Shown: positions 35,216-45,240 of the stretch, piece by piece
How the letters are laid out: each line of letters starts with the position of its first letter
How positions within the stretch are numbered: the stretch's first letter is position 1
Assembly (NCBI RefSeq): GCF_900185715.1
Contig: NZ_FYAS01000030.1
Coordinates: 219,707-283,706 of the forward strand
Source of the DNA: Allobosea sp. CS1GBMeth4
Lineage (GTDB): Bacteria; Pseudomonadota; Alphaproteobacteria; Rhizobiales; Beijerinckiaceae
Length of the DNA stretch: 64,000 nt
Reading direction: 5' to 3'
Program-made: the position numbers and the translations under genes
The notes under the pieces: model-generated
The model's input: the letters and a program-made list of their open reading frames with translations, nothing else
Database searches by the model: none
What the model was told of the DNA's origin: nothing

Positions 35216-37039
35216 TCACGCCCCAGGCAACTTCTGCGCCAGCGGGCTGACCTCGCCGTCCGGCAGTGCCTGCGCCGGCCTGTCGGCGACGAGGTACTGC
35301 GCCCGGGCCAGCGCGGCGAAGCGGCCTCCCTTGGCGACCAGCTCCTCGAAGGATCCCATCTCGATCACCCGGCCCTGCTCGAACACCAGGATGCGGTCGG
35401 CATTGCGGATGGTGGCGAGGCGGTGGGCGATGACGAAGGTGGTGCGGCCCCGCATCACCTCGTCGAGGGCCTTTTGCAGCTTCACCTCGGTCGCCGCGTC
35501 GAGGGCCGAGGTCGCCTCGTCGAGGATCAGGATCGGCGGATTCTTGAGCAGCGCCCGGGCGATCGACAGGCGCTGGCGCTCGCCGCCCGACAGGGTGCGG
35601 CCGCGCTCGCCGACGATGGTGTCGAGCCCGTCCGGCTGGCGCGCCATCACCTCGCTGGCCTGGGCCCGGTCGAGCGCCTCCATCATCTCGGCGTCGGTGG
35701 CGTCCGGCTTGCCGACCGTCAGGTTCTCGCGGATCGAGCGCGCGAACAGCATCGGCTCCTGGAAGACCACGCCGATATTGCGTCGCAGGGAGAGGAGCGA
35801 GATCTCGCGGATGTCCCTGCCGTCGGCGAGGATGCGGCCGGACTGGGGATCGAAGGCGCGATGCAGCAGCCCGAGCGTGGTCGACTTGCCCGAGCCGGTC
35901 GAGCCGACGATCGCGATGGTCTCGCCGGGATTCACCTCGAACGACACGTCGGCGACGGCGGCGCGCTTGCCGTCATAGGAGAAGGAGACGTCGTCGAAGG
36001 CGATGCGGCCCTCGAGCCGGCCGGCATCGGCCGCGCCCGGCAGGTCCCGCACCGCCGGCAAGGTGTCGATCACCTCGAAGAACTCGCGCATCTTCGGCGC
36101 CTGCATGAAGATGAAGTTCACGAAGGCGACGATCTGCTCGAGCCGCCCGACCAGCATGGTGGCGAAGCCCATGAAGGTGACGATCTCGCCGACCGTGGTC
36201 AGCCCCTGCATCAGGAGCCAGGTGCCGACCACGAAGATCGAGAGCACGGTCAGCGTCGCCGAGGCGCGCGTCGCCACCGTCGCGACCGCCCACCAGGTCA
36301 GCACCGGGAGCTGCGCCTCGAGCAGGCTGGTGATGGTGTTGCGCAGGCCGCGCACCTCGGCCTCGATCCGGGTGAAGCTCTGGATCACCGGTACGTTGCC
36401 GAGCGCGTCCGAGGCCCGTTCGGCCAGGTTCGAATGATAGGTCTCGACATTGCTCTGCAGCTTGTCGGTCTTGCGCAGCACATAGGCGGTCAGCGAGCCG
36501 AACAGCAGAACCAGGAAGATCAGCAGCAGGCCGAGCTGCCAGTTCTTCCACAGCGTGAACGGCAGCAGGATGAAGAGCGCGACGAAGCTGGCGCAATGCT
36601 CGCGGAAGAAGGAGAGCCACAGCGCCCACATGCCGCTGGTGCCTTCCAGCATCACCTTGAGGACCCGGCCGGAATGGGTCTGCGTGTGATAGGCGAGCGG
36701 CAGCGTCAGCGCGTGCTCGAAATAATCGGCCATCACCGCGAGCCGCCGGCGATGCGCCAGCCGGTCGGCGTGCAGCGCGACGAAGACGCCGGCCCCGATG
36801 TTGAACAGGCCGAAGCCGACCCAGGCGGCGAGCAGCAGGTTGACGTCGCTCCAGGCCGGGCGGGCGCCGGCATTCTGGAGGCTGGTGAGCCTGTCGATCA
36901 GCGCGCCGAACAGCATCGGCTCGGCGAAGGCCGCGGCGGCCAGCGCGATGTTGGCGAGCGCGAGAACGAGCCCGAGGCGTCGCTCCGGGCCGAGCTCGCC
37001 GAGGACGCGGGCGTAGATCGCAAGCAAGGACATCGCCAA
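35216..37039 (-). CDS. ndvA: cyclic beta-1,2-glucan ABC exporter
   Basis: A 607-residue half-transporter that fuses six membrane spans (about 1-320) to an ATPase domain. Walker A is GSTGSGKST, the signature [16 protein letters not shown] and Walker [13 protein letters not shown]. The sequence style ([34 protein letters not shown]) is that of NdvA/ChvA, which export cyclic glucans to the periplasm in Hyphomicrobiales. No ndvB synthase is in the window. An ATG at 37033 is an alternative start. Confidence 0.87.
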   Translation of the reverse strand: MAMSLLAIYARVLGELGPERRLGLVLALANIALAAAAFAEPMLFGALIDRLTSLQNAGARPAWSDVNLLLAAWVGFGLFNIGAGVFVALHADRLAHRRRLAVMADYFEHALTLPLAYHTQTHSGRVLKVMLEGTSGMWALWLSFFREHCASFVALFILLPFTLWKNWQLGLLLIFLVLLFGSLTAYVLRKTDKLQSNVETYHSNLAERASDALGNVPVIQSFTRIEAEVRGLRNTITSLLEAQLPVLTWWAVATVATRASATLTVLSIFVVGTWLLMQGLTTVGEIVTFMGFATMLVGRLEQIVAFVNFIFMQAPKMREFFEVIDTLPAVRDLPGAADAGRLEGRIAFDDVSFSYDGKRAAVADVSFEVNPGETIAIVGSTGSGKSTTLGLLHRAFDPQSGRILADGRDIREISLLSLRRNIGVVFQEPMLFARSIRENLTVGKPDATDAEMMEALDRAQASEVMARQPDGLDTIVGERGRTLSGGERQRLSIARALLKNPPILILDEATSALDAATEVKLQKALDEVMRGRTTFVIAHRLATIRNADRILVFEQGRVIEMGSFEELVAKGGRFAALARAQYLVADRPAQALPDGEVSPLAQKLPGA

Positions 37040-37175
37040 GCAGCTTTAGCTCAGGATGCGGCGCGAGCAAGCCCTGAAGCTTAACGCTTCTTTAAACCGC
37101 CGCTCCCTATGGTTACCGCTGCGGCGAAGGCATGGCTTCGCCGCAGCGTCAGCTGGGCGGCCGTGGGGTGAGTTC

Positions 37176-37946
37176 ATGGATATCGCAACCGGCGTAGGCA
37201 TCCTGGCCGGCATCAGCGTCCTCGTCGGGCTGATCCTGATCGACGGCGGCAATTTCGCCGCCTATTTCGACAAGCACGCCGTGATCGTCATCTTCGGCGG
37301 CGCCACCGCCGCGACGATGGTCCGTTTCCCCTTCACGGTGATCATGCACGGCCTGCCCATGGGCTTCCGCTTCGCCTTCACCATGCGCTCGGTGCACCCG
37401 CGCGAGCTGATCGAGGAGATCACCCGCGTCGCCGAGATCAACCGCAAGAGCGGCCCGGTCGCGCTCGAGAGCGTCGAGGTCTCCGATCCCTTCCTCGCCC
37501 AGGGCCTGCGCTACATCGCCGACGGCTACGACAAGGATTTCATCCGCGACACGATGGAGCGCGACCGCGACAATTTCCTGCAGCGGCTCGACGAAGGCTC
37601 GAAGGTCTACCGCGCCATCGGCGACTGCGCCCCCGCCTGGGGCATGATCGGCACGATCCTCGGCATGGTGACGATGTTCGCCAACATGTCCGACCCGTCC
37701 AAGCTCGGCCCGGCGATGGCGACGGCGCTGCTGGCGACGCTCTACGGCGCGGTGATCGCCAACATGATCACCCTGCCGCTCGCCGACAAGCTGCACATCA
37801 AGCTCGAGGAGGAGGAGATCTCGCGCACGCTGATCATCGACGGCGTGCTGCAGATGCGCGACGCCAAGAGCCCGACGCTGGTGCGCGAGATGCTGCTCGC
37901 CTATCTGCCCGACCATCATCGCGCCGAGATGGCGGAAGCGACCTGA
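37176..37946 (+). CDS. motA: flagellar motor stator protein MotA/PomA type
   Basis: A 256-residue stator with four membrane segments. The family region DCAPAWGMIGTILGMVTMFANM and AMATALLATLYGAVIANMITLPLADKL contains the pore-lining prolines and threonines. The length is closer to PomA than to the 295-residue E. coli MotA. It is followed 13 bp later by motB. No other flagellar or chemotaxis gene is present, so the stator genes are separated from the main flagellar locus. Confidence 0.9.
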   Translation: MDIATGVGILAGISVLVGLILIDGGNFAAYFDKHAVIVIFGGATAATMVRFPFTVIMHGLPMGFRFAFTMRSVHPRELIEEITRVAEINRKSGPVALESVEVSDPFLAQGLRYIADGYDKDFIRDTMERDRDNFLQRLDEGSKVYRAIGDCAPAWGMIGTILGMVTMFANMSDPSKLGPAMATALLATLYGAVIANMITLPLADKLHIKLEEEEISRTLIIDGVLQMRDAKSPTLVREMLLAYLPDHHRAEMAEAT

Positions 37947-37959
37947 GAGGGCCCGGACC

Positions 37960-38784
37960 ATGGCACGCAAGAAGGGCGGAGCCCACGGCGGCCATGGCTG
38001 GTTCGTCACCTTCGCCGATCTGATGGCGCTGCTGATGAGCTTCTTCGTCATGGTCGCGGCCTATTCCAGCCAGGACAAGCAGAGGCTCCAGATCGTCGCC
38101 GGCTCGATGCGCGAAGCCTTCGGCACGCAGCGCGACTTCAAGCTCGCCGGCATCGTCGAGGTCGACGGCATCCCGACCAAGACGCATATCAAGAACGCCT
38201 ATGTCCGGCCGATCGAGGACGCCTCGGACAACACCGCTCCCAACCACAACCAGCAGAAGGAAGAGGGGCTGGTCTCGGCCACGCACGACCGCGGCTTCGC
38301 GCTCGCCGCCGCCTCCCTGCGCCAGGCGCTGCGCGAAATGCCGGAGATCGGCGAGCTCTCGCGCAATATCCTGATCGAGGTGTCGGAGCAGGGCATCGAC
38401 ATCCAGCTGGTCGACCAGGACGGCCGCGCCATGTTCGCCGACGGCTCGATCCAGCCGAACGAGCGCCTGCGCAAGCTGCTCGCCGCGATCGCGCCGACGC
38501 TGCGCCGCATGCCCAACAAGATCGCCATTACCGGACACACCGCCTCGCAGCGGCCGGGCACGGCAGCGGTCGGCAATCCCTGGGGGCTCTCGGTCGGCCG
38601 CGCCGAGGCGGTGCGCGAGCTCCTCGGCAATGCCGGCGTCCCGGACGAGCGCTTCAGCGCGGTTTCCGGCAAGGCCGACACCGAGCCGCTGGTCAAGGAC
38701 AACCCCTATCTCGCCTTCAACCGCCGCGTCGGCATCGTGCTCAAGGCCGATGCGCCGCCGCTGCCGGTCGGCGCCAAGCCCTGA
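37960..38784 (+). CDS. motB: flagellar motor protein MotB with OmpA-like domain
   Basis: A 274-residue protein with one membrane span near residues 17-40. FVTFADLMALLMSFFVM contains the essential proton-channel Asp. A linker leads to a C-terminal OmpA/MotB peptidoglycan-binding domain (about 130-265; ITGHTASQRPG, WGLSVGRAEAVRELL, FNRRVGIVL). It anchors the MotA ring to the cell wall. The N-terminus is basic (MARKKGG) and cytoplasmic. Confidence 0.9.
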   Translation: MARKKGGAHGGHGWFVTFADLMALLMSFFVMVAAYSSQDKQRLQIVAGSMREAFGTQRDFKLAGIVEVDGIPTKTHIKNAYVRPIEDASDNTAPNHNQQKEEGLVSATHDRGFALAAASLRQALREMPEIGELSRNILIEVSEQGIDIQLVDQDGRAMFADGSIQPNERLRKLLAAIAPTLRRMPNKIAITGHTASQRPGTAAVGNPWGLSVGRAEAVRELLGNAGVPDERFSAVSGKADTEPLVKDNPYLAFNRRVGIVLKADAPPLPVGAKP

Positions 38785-38821
38785 TTGCCCGATGTCCGTT
38801 CGCGGCGCCGCGAGCGGGCAT

Positions 38822-39352
38822 TCAGGGCGCGACCACCAGCGCCCAGTAGACTTGGTATTTCGAGCCCGGCGCATAGGCCGAGGCGATGCCCATGCGCGTC
38901 GCGTTCGGCGCCTTCATCACCCGGTCGTGCTGCGGCGAATCGCGCCAGCCGGAAAAGGCTTCGGCGAGGCGGCGATAGCCGGCCGAGAGATTGGCCTCGG
39001 CGCCGGTCTGTCCGGCCCGCGCCAGCTTCGCCTTCACCGCCTCGGCCTGGGCCGGCTTGTCGGCGGCGGCCATGGCGGCGGCCTCCTGCTCGGCCGCCCG
39101 CATCAATTCGGGATCCAGCGTCAATGCGCCGAGGCCCGCGTTCAGCCGATAGGCCGAGATGGTCGCGCGTGCCGCCTCCGCATCGACCTTCGCCGAGGGT
39201 GAGCCGAGATCGCGATAGAAGGCCGGCTGTGTCCTCACCGGTTCCGTGCAGCCGGCGAGGTTGAACAGCGACAGCGCTGCGGCGAGCGCGGCGGGGCAGC
39301 TCATCGGGCGCAGCCGGAACGGGGGCACGGGCAGCGCGGGGAACAGGCGCAT
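38822..39352 (-). CDS. CAP-domain lipoprotein (SCP-like)
   Basis: A 176-residue lipoprotein; the lipobox LAGC ends the signal peptide near residue 35. The remainder has the CAP/SCP layout: ISAYRLNAGLGALTLDPELMRAAEQEAAAMA and, later, FSGWRDSPQHDRVMKAPNATRMGIA followed by a short strand. Such proteins are envelope-located and of unclear function. ATG at 39352 is used; 39304 is a shorter option. It starts 4 bp after the channel gene. Confidence 0.8.
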   Translation of the reverse strand: MRLFPALPVPPFRLRPMSCPAALAAALSLFNLAGCTEPVRTQPAFYRDLGSPSAKVDAEAARATISAYRLNAGLGALTLDPELMRAAEQEAAAMAAADKPAQAEAVKAKLARAGQTGAEANLSAGYRRLAEAFSGWRDSPQHDRVMKAPNATRMGIASAYAPGSKYQVYWALVVAP

Positions 39353-39356
39353 CGCA

Positions 39357-41936
39357 TCAGTCCTTAGTCTCGTCCTTGCCGCCATCCGCGGCCGGTTCGG
39401 GTTTGGCGGGCGGCGGAGCCGGGGTCTCCTCCGGTTCCGCCTCGGCCGGCCGAGCCGACCGTTTCGCGGTGACGCGTCCCCCTGGTCTCGCGCGGCGGCC
39501 GAGTTCCTTCGACACCGCCGCGGCGATCTCGCCGAGCGATTCCTCGACGCCCTCCAGCCCCTTGACCGTGAGCTCGGTCGCGACCGGGGTCTCCATCTCG
39601 GCCAGGCGCTTGTGGATGACGTAGTTGAGATCGCTGGTGACCCGGCCGACGATGTCGACCTCGCCGACGACGCAGATCAGGTCGAAATCCATCGTCGTGG
39701 TGCCGATCTTCTTGAACAGCACATTGGGCGGCGGCTTCTTCAGCACGTCGCCATGCGTCTCGCCCGCCTCGAGCAGCATGGCGCGGACGTCCGACGGGTT
39801 GAGCCGGCGCGGCACGCTGATCGAGATCATCACCCGCCCGGTCCGGTCGGACCGGACGCGGTTGCGCACCACGCCGCTGACCAGGTTCGAATTCGGCACG
39901 ACGACGGTGGAGCGGTCGAAGGTCTCGATCTCGGTCGAGCGGACATTGATGCGCTTGACGATGCCTTCCGCGTCGCCGACCAGCACCTGATCGCCGACCC
40001 GGATCGGCCGCTCCCAGAGCAGGATCAGCCCCGAGACGAAGTTCGACACCACCGATTGCAGGCCGAAACCGATGCCGACCGAGAGCGCCGAGGCGACGAG
40101 CGTCAGCCGCTCCAGGCTGAGGCCGAGCGAGGAGAAGGCGATCGCCGCCGCGGCGATATAGCCGACATAGCCGGCCGCCGTGGTGATCGAATTGCGCAGG
40201 CCGGTGTCGAGCGCCGTCGTCGGTAGGAACTTGCCGTCGAGCCAGCGCTGCAGCGAGCGCGTCGCCGTCAGCCCGAGCGCGAACAGCAGGATCGCGACGA
40301 TGATCGACGAGAGCGAGACCGTGACGCCGCCGACCTGGAAGCCGAAGAAGGCGGCGCGCAGGGAGGTGAGGAAATCCGACGATTCCAATCCCCAGGGCGC
40401 CAGCGCCAGCATGATCGTGACCACGATCAGCACGATCTTGAGCACGCCGGAGACCACGACGGAGATCTTCTGCAGCGTCGCGGCGCGCAGTCCGATCCCC
40501 GCCCGCAGCGTCAGCGCGAAGCGGCCTTCGCCGGTGAGCTGGCTGGCGATGCCGAGCTCGATCAGCTGCATCAGCAGCACGAAGACGGCGGCGAGGATGC
40601 CGAGCCACAGCACCTGCGCGGTCAGGAAGGTCGCCAGCACGACATAGCCGAGCAGTAGCGCCAGGATGATGGCGAGGCCGACCGCCCAGCCGAGGATCCG
40701 CACCGGGCCGAGGGTCGCGCCGTCGACCGGCACATAGGGGCCGAGGCAGGCTTCCTCCTCGATCTCCTGATTGTCGCGCAGGCGATAGAGCCCGGCGATC
40801 AGGATGACCGCGAACACGGTGGCGACGACGCCGCGCACGATGATCGACAGGGTGAGGCCCGCCGCAATCGCCTGCAGCCAGGCCTCCAGCGCCTTGCCGA
40901 CGGCCACGACGATGGCCAGCGAGCCGGCGAGCCAGGTCACGGTCCGGGCCGTCGATTCCATCACGCTGGCGAGCCGCCGCTGCGGCTCGCCGGGAGCGAA
41001 CAGCGCATCCGCCAGCGCCTGGACGAAGGCGAAGAGCGCAAGCCCGAGCACGACGGCGAGGACGACCGGCTGGATTCGCGGCGGCAGCAGACCGGCCGTG
41101 TTCAGCCCCGCATAGATCAACCAGCTCGCCAGCGCCGGCGGGGCCGCCCGCGCCACGAGGCGCACCAGCGCCGCATAGAGGATATGGCGATCGCTCGCCT
41201 CCACGCTCGCCGCCAGGCGGGCGGTGAGCCGCGGCATGTAGCGGGCTCGGGCGACGTAAAGCGCGAGCGCGCCGAGGAAGGCGAGCGCGACCAGGAAGCC
41301 ACGCGGGGTGAACAACGCCGTCGAGACGACCGACAGCCAGTCGCCGAAGATCAATCGCGAGGCGCGCAGATCGGACGGGAAGGCGGTCAGCGTCGCCGAC
41401 CAGAGCTCGGGATTGAGGATCGAGGGGCCGGCGGCGAACAGCATCCTGGAGAAGCGCTCGCGCCTCAGATCGGCGAGCGAGCTCAGCAGCTGCTCGCCCT
41501 GCAGAAGCGTCGCGCGCCCGATCTTCAGCGTCTCGTCGGCCTCGGCGAAGGCCCGCGTCCGCGTCTCGCGCTCGCGCGCCACATCCGGCGTCTCGGCCGG
41601 GGCATTGGCATCCGGCTTCGCCCCGAGCTGCTCGAGCCTGAGCTTGGCCTGCTCGGTGCGCGGGGCCTGCTCGTCGGTGAGGATGCGCAGCTGGTCCACC
41701 AGGGGCTGCAGCCGCAGGCGCTGGCGTTGCAATTCCGCGTCCGAGACGTCCGGATTGGTCAGCGACGCCTCGATCTGGGAGAGTTCGCCGCGGACGGAAT
41801 CGAGGCGCGCGCGGGCGCTGGCCGGATCGGCCGGCTGCGCCAGGGCGGCGAGCGGCACCAGCAGCAGCGCCAGCGCGAACAGCATGGCCGCGCCGGCCCG
41901 GCGGAAAGCCTGATGAAGGCCTGAGATCATCGGCAT
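39357..41936 (-). CDS. large mechanosensitive channel, MscS family with DUF3772 domain
   Basis: An 859-residue MscS-like protein. After a signal peptide (ending LAALAQP) comes a periplasmic DUF3772-like helical region (about 25-160), then roughly eleven membrane spans. The MscS pore and beta domain follow (GIGFGLQSVVSNFVSGLILL; RPIRVGDQVLVGDAEGIVKRI; VVVPNSNLVSGVVRN). The tail is Pro/Glu/Lys-rich. It should open under membrane tension in hypo-osmotic shock. The ATG at 41936 is chosen because it directly precedes the signal peptide; the frame extends upstream to 42077. Confidence 0.87.
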   Translation of the reverse strand: MPMISGLHQAFRRAGAAMLFALALLLVPLAALAQPADPASARARLDSVRGELSQIEASLTNPDVSDAELQRQRLRLQPLVDQLRILTDEQAPRTEQAKLRLEQLGAKPDANAPAETPDVARERETRTRAFAEADETLKIGRATLLQGEQLLSSLADLRRERFSRMLFAAGPSILNPELWSATLTAFPSDLRASRLIFGDWLSVVSTALFTPRGFLVALAFLGALALYVARARYMPRLTARLAASVEASDRHILYAALVRLVARAAPPALASWLIYAGLNTAGLLPPRIQPVVLAVVLGLALFAFVQALADALFAPGEPQRRLASVMESTARTVTWLAGSLAIVVAVGKALEAWLQAIAAGLTLSIIVRGVVATVFAVILIAGLYRLRDNQEIEEEACLGPYVPVDGATLGPVRILGWAVGLAIILALLLGYVVLATFLTAQVLWLGILAAVFVLLMQLIELGIASQLTGEGRFALTLRAGIGLRAATLQKISVVVSGVLKIVLIVVTIMLALAPWGLESSDFLTSLRAAFFGFQVGGVTVSLSSIIVAILLFALGLTATRSLQRWLDGKFLPTTALDTGLRNSITTAAGYVGYIAAAAIAFSSLGLSLERLTLVASALSVGIGFGLQSVVSNFVSGLILLWERPIRVGDQVLVGDAEGIVKRINVRSTEIETFDRSTVVVPNSNLVSGVVRNRVRSDRTGRVMISISVPRRLNPSDVRAMLLEAGETHGDVLKKPPPNVLFKKIGTTTMDFDLICVVGEVDIVGRVTSDLNYVIHKRLAEMETPVATELTVKGLEGVEESLGEIAAAVSKELGRRARPGGRVTAKRSARPAEAEPEETPAPPPAKPEPAADGGKDETKD

Positions 41937-42372
41937 CGGCGCCCTGCCGGACTGATTCGCATCGTCGCAGCCTCGCCATGACGGCGGTGCGAAAGCAAGC
42001 GTGCCTGGCGAAAAGGTGGCGCGGCCGGATTCGCGGCTGCGCCGCGCCGGCGGGCGAAGAACGGACAAGGGCTTCACATTCCTGTGAGCGCGCGCCGCTG
42101 GCGGGCACGCCGACGCCGCGCTTCATCGGCGGAAATCCCGACAGCATCATGGCGGGCGCCGCCGGATGCGACCTGGACGCGGCGGGCCCGGCAGCGTCCG
42201 CTCCACCAACGCGACCGTGATCGAAGGTGACCGTACAACCTCTGGCGGTGGCCGCGCTTCTGCGTTTCAATTTCCTCGAAACAAGACATCCGGCCGCTCG
42301 CGGCCGGTTCGGCCGAAGGCGAGGCGCGCTGGCACTCTCGCCGAACTTGGGATCGAAACCGGGAGGTTTACG
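41937..42372. other. 436-bp intergenic region upstream of the molybdenum hydroxylase
   Basis: No convincing gene is present. TCACATTCCTGTGA at 42074-42087 is an inverted repeat that could be an operator. A perfect hairpin, CCGGCCG (42290-42296) and CGGCCGG (42301-42307) around CTCG, lies in the probable leader 65 bp before the iron-sulfur gene. I see no clear -35/-10 pair and no arrangement I can call a molybdenum-cofactor riboswitch. Confidence 0.4.
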
Positions 42373-42840
42373 ATGGCGAAGCTGACCATCAATGGCAGGT
42401 CTGTCGACGTGGAGGTGGAGGACGATACGCCGCTGCTCTGGGTCATCCGCGAGCAGATCGGCCTGACGGGCACGAAATACGGCTGCGGCGTCGCCCAATG
42501 CGGGGCCTGCACGGTGCACATCGACGGCGTCGCCACACGGTCCTGCACCATGCCGGTGAGCGCTCTCACCGCCGAGCAGAAGATCGTCACCATCGAGGGC
42601 CTCTCGCCCGACGGCGCCCACCCGCTCCAGAAGGCCTGGATCGAGCACGATGTGCCGCAATGCGGCTTCTGCCAGAGCGGCATGATCATGGCCGCGGCGG
42701 CGCTGCTGCAGTCCAATCCCAAGCCGAGCGATGCCGACATCGCCGCCGAGATCACCAATATCTGCCGGTGCGGCACCTATAACCGCGTCAAGGCGGCGAT
42801 CAAGGACGTCGCCGCCGGCGGCCAGCTCGGCCGCGGCTGA
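42373..42840 (+). CDS. (2Fe-2S) subunit of molybdenum hydroxylase (IorA-like)
   Basis: A 155-residue xanthine-oxidase-family small subunit carrying two [2Fe-2S] clusters. The plant-type cluster is in [14 protein letters not shown] (about 40-52) and the second in CGFCQSG and CRCGTY (about 100-140). It has no signal peptide and is probably exported by hitchhiking with its Tat-targeted partner. The ATG follows GGGAGG. It is the first gene of a run that continues into soxXYZA. Confidence 0.9.
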   Translation: MAKLTINGRSVDVEVEDDTPLLWVIREQIGLTGTKYGCGVAQCGACTVHIDGVATRSCTMPVSALTAEQKIVTIEGLSPDGAHPLQKAWIEHDVPQCGFCQSGMIMAAAALLQSNPKPSDADIAAEITNICRCGTYNRVKAAIKDVAAGGQLGRG

Positions 42841-42916
42841 CAAGATTCCCGTTCCTGGCGCACGGCTCGAGCGCGACCGCCTCGCCCACAGCGCCATCCG
42901 CACTCTGGAGGACACC

Positions 42917-45112
42917 ATGCGTCCAGCCTCTGTGACCGATACGAAGCTCTCCCGCCGCTCCATGCTGAAGGGCTCGGCCGCGGCCGCCGGCGCCTTCAGC
43001 TTCGGCTTCGCCATCCCCTTCGCCGGGGAGGCAGAGGCGCAAGGCGCGGTGCCGGAGATCAATGCCTGGGTCGTGATCCACCCCGACGACAGGGTGGTGA
43101 TCCGCATCGCCCGCTCGGAAATGGGCCAGGGCACGCTGACCGGACTCGCCCAGCTCGTCGCCGAGGAGCTGGATTGCGACTGGGCCAGGGTCACCACCGA
43201 ATATCCGACGCCCGGCCAGAACCTCGCCCGCAACCGCGTCTGGGGCAATTTCTCGACCGGCGGCAGCCGCGGCGTGCGCGAATCCCACGACTATGTTCGC
43301 AAGGGCGGCGCCGCGGCGCGGATGATGCTGACCCAGGCCGCGGCCGATGGCTGGAAAGTCCCGGCGGGCGAATGTAGCGCCGCCAGGGGCGTGATCACCC
43401 ACAAGGCCTCCGGCCGCTCGATCCGCTATGGCGAGGTCGCCGCCGCGGCGGCCAGGCTGCAGCCTCCGGCGCCGGCCGACGTCCCGCTCAAGGATCCGAA
43501 GGACTGGACCATCGCCGGCAAGCCGCTGAAGCGGCTCGACACCGCCGACAAGACCACCGGCAGGAAGGTCTACGGCATGGACTTCAAGCTGCCGGGGATG
43601 CTCAACGCCGCGATCAGGGACTGCCCGGTCTTCGGCGGCAAGGTGAAGAGCTTCGACGCTGCCAAGATCAAGGACATGCCGGGCGTGAAGCACGTCCTGC
43701 CGGTCGGCGACAGCGCGGTAGCGGTCGTCGCCGACACCTGGTGGCGCGCCAAGACCGCGCTCGATGCGCTGCCGATCACCTGGGACGAGGGCGAGAACGC
43801 CAAGGTCTCGAGCGAAAGCATCGCCGCCTGGCTGAAGGAAGGGCTCGACGCGCCGCAGGCCGCGGTCGGCAACCAGAACGGCGACGTCAAGGCTGCGATC
43901 GCCAACGCCGCCCGCGTGATCGAGCAGGTCTATTCCTACCCGTTCCAGAACCATGCCTGCATGGAGGTGATGAACGCCACGGCGCTCTACACCCCCGAAC
44001 GCTGCGAGGTCTGGACGCCCACTCAGAACGGCGAGGCGGCGCTGGCCGCGACCGCGGAGGCCTCCGGCCTGCCGCTGGCGAAATGCGAGGCCTACAAGAT
44101 CGACCTCGGCGGCGGCTTCGGCCGGCGCGGCGCCGTCCACGACTGGGTTCGCCAGGTCGTCACCATCGCCAGACAGATCCCCGGCACGCCGGTCAAGCTG
44201 ATCTGGTCGCGCGAGGAGGACATGCTGCACGGGCGCTTCCACCCGGTGACGCAGTGCAAGCTGACCGGGGCGCTCGACAAGGACGGCAACTTGGCCGGGC
44301 TCGCCATGCGCATCTCCGGCCAGTCGATCGTCGCCGGCATCTTCCCGCAGAACATCCAGAACGGGCGCGACCCGGTGGTGTTCCAGGGGCTCAACCCGCC
44401 GGGGCCGGAGGCCTCGATCGGCTACACCATCCCGAACCTGCTGATCGACCACGCCATGCGCAATCCGCATGTGCCGCCGGGCTTCTGGCGCGGGGTCAAC
44501 CTCAACCAGAACACGATCTATCTCGAATGCTTCATCGACGAGCTGGCTCATGCGGCCGGCAAGGATCCGCTCGAATACCGCCGGGCGCTGATGAAGAACC
44601 ATCCCAAGCACCTCGCGGTGCTCAACGCCGCCGCGGAGAAGGCCGGCTGGGGCACGAAGGCGCCGGACGGGGTGTATCGCGGCATCTGCCAGACCATGGG
44701 CTTCGGCTCCTATGTCGCCGCCGTCGCCGAGGTCTCGGTCAGCGCCGAAGGCAAGCTCAAGATCCACCGCATCGTCGCCGCGACCGATCCGGGCCACGCC
44801 GTCAACCCGGCCCAGATCGAGCGCCAGGTCGAGGGTTCCTTCGTCTACGGGCTCTCGGCCGCGCTCTATGGCGAGTGCACGGTCAAGGACGGGCGCATGG
44901 TCGAGCAGAACTTCGACAGCTACCCGGTGCTGCGCATGGAGGATATGCCGGCGGTCGAGACGGTGATCATGCCGTCCGGCGGCTTCTGGGGCGGCGTCGG
45001 CGAGCCGACCATCGCGGTCGCGGCCCCGGCGGTGCTGAACGCGATCTTCGCCGCCACCGGCAAGCGCGTGCGCAACCTGCCGCTGAAGCACACGGACCTG
45101 CGCAAGGCGTGA
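42917..45112 (+). CDS. Tat-exported molybdopterin subunit of xanthine-dehydrogenase family (IorB-like)
   Basis: A 731-residue catalytic subunit. A twin-arginine signal (LSRRSMLKG, R13-R14) shows export to the periplasm. The Mo-binding regions include EMGQGTLTGLAQLVAEEL, GGGFGRRGAVHDWV and, near the C-terminus, GGVGEPTIAVAAP with the catalytic Glu. It belongs to the isoquinoline 1-oxidoreductase/aldehyde oxidase branch, not cytoplasmic xanthine dehydrogenase. No fused or adjacent multi-heme cytochrome is present, but SoxX and SoxA cytochromes follow on the same strand. The substrate is unknown. Confidence 0.88.
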   Translation: MRPASVTDTKLSRRSMLKGSAAAAGAFSFGFAIPFAGEAEAQGAVPEINAWVVIHPDDRVVIRIARSEMGQGTLTGLAQLVAEELDCDWARVTTEYPTPGQNLARNRVWGNFSTGGSRGVRESHDYVRKGGAAARMMLTQAAADGWKVPAGECSAARGVITHKASGRSIRYGEVAAAAARLQPPAPADVPLKDPKDWTIAGKPLKRLDTADKTTGRKVYGMDFKLPGMLNAAIRDCPVFGGKVKSFDAAKIKDMPGVKHVLPVGDSAVAVVADTWWRAKTALDALPITWDEGENAKVSSESIAAWLKEGLDAPQAAVGNQNGDVKAAIANAARVIEQVYSYPFQNHACMEVMNATALYTPERCEVWTPTQNGEAALAATAEASGLPLAKCEAYKIDLGGGFGRRGAVHDWVRQVVTIARQIPGTPVKLIWSREEDMLHGRFHPVTQCKLTGALDKDGNLAGLAMRISGQSIVAGIFPQNIQNGRDPVVFQGLNPPGPEASIGYTIPNLLIDHAMRNPHVPPGFWRGVNLNQNTIYLECFIDELAHAAGKDPLEYRRALMKNHPKHLAVLNAAAEKAGWGTKAPDGVYRGICQTMGFGSYVAAVAEVSVSAEGKLKIHRIVAATDPGHAVNPAQIERQVEGSFVYGLSAALYGECTVKDGRMVEQNFDSYPVLRMEDMPAVETVIMPSGGFWGGVGEPTIAVAAPAVLNAIFAATGKRVRNLPLKHTDLRKA

Positions 45113-45189
45113 GTTGGTGAAAGGGCAAGGTCATCCTCGCCGCGGCGAAGCGAAGAGCCCGGCTCCATTCCGGAGCGCCAATCAGGAAG

Positions 45190-45240
45190 GTTCCGGAATG
45201 GGTCCCGGGTTTCGCTTTGGTCGCCCGGGACGACTCGCGA
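45190..45240 (+). repeat. REP-type repeat overlapping the soxX start, copy 1
   Basis: GTCCCGGG (45202-45209) pairs with CCCGGGAC (45224-45231). The left 21 bp and right 17 bp of this 51-bp stretch are identical to 47274-47326, and only the loop differs. The core GGGCGGAGCGAAGCG (reverse strand) is related to the 19768 element, so all belong to one repeat family. The soxX ATG (45198) is inside it. Confidence 0.8.

Noticed and set aside
42290..42307. Leader hairpin considered as a molybdenum-cofactor riboswitch
   Set aside because: Only one simple stem-loop is visible, with none of the multi-helix arrangement expected.
39364..43248. 1294-codon open frame on the minus strand
   Set aside because: It is a shadow of the mechanosensitive channel and the molybdenum-hydroxylase genes, with biased Arg/Ala/Gly composition and no family motifs.
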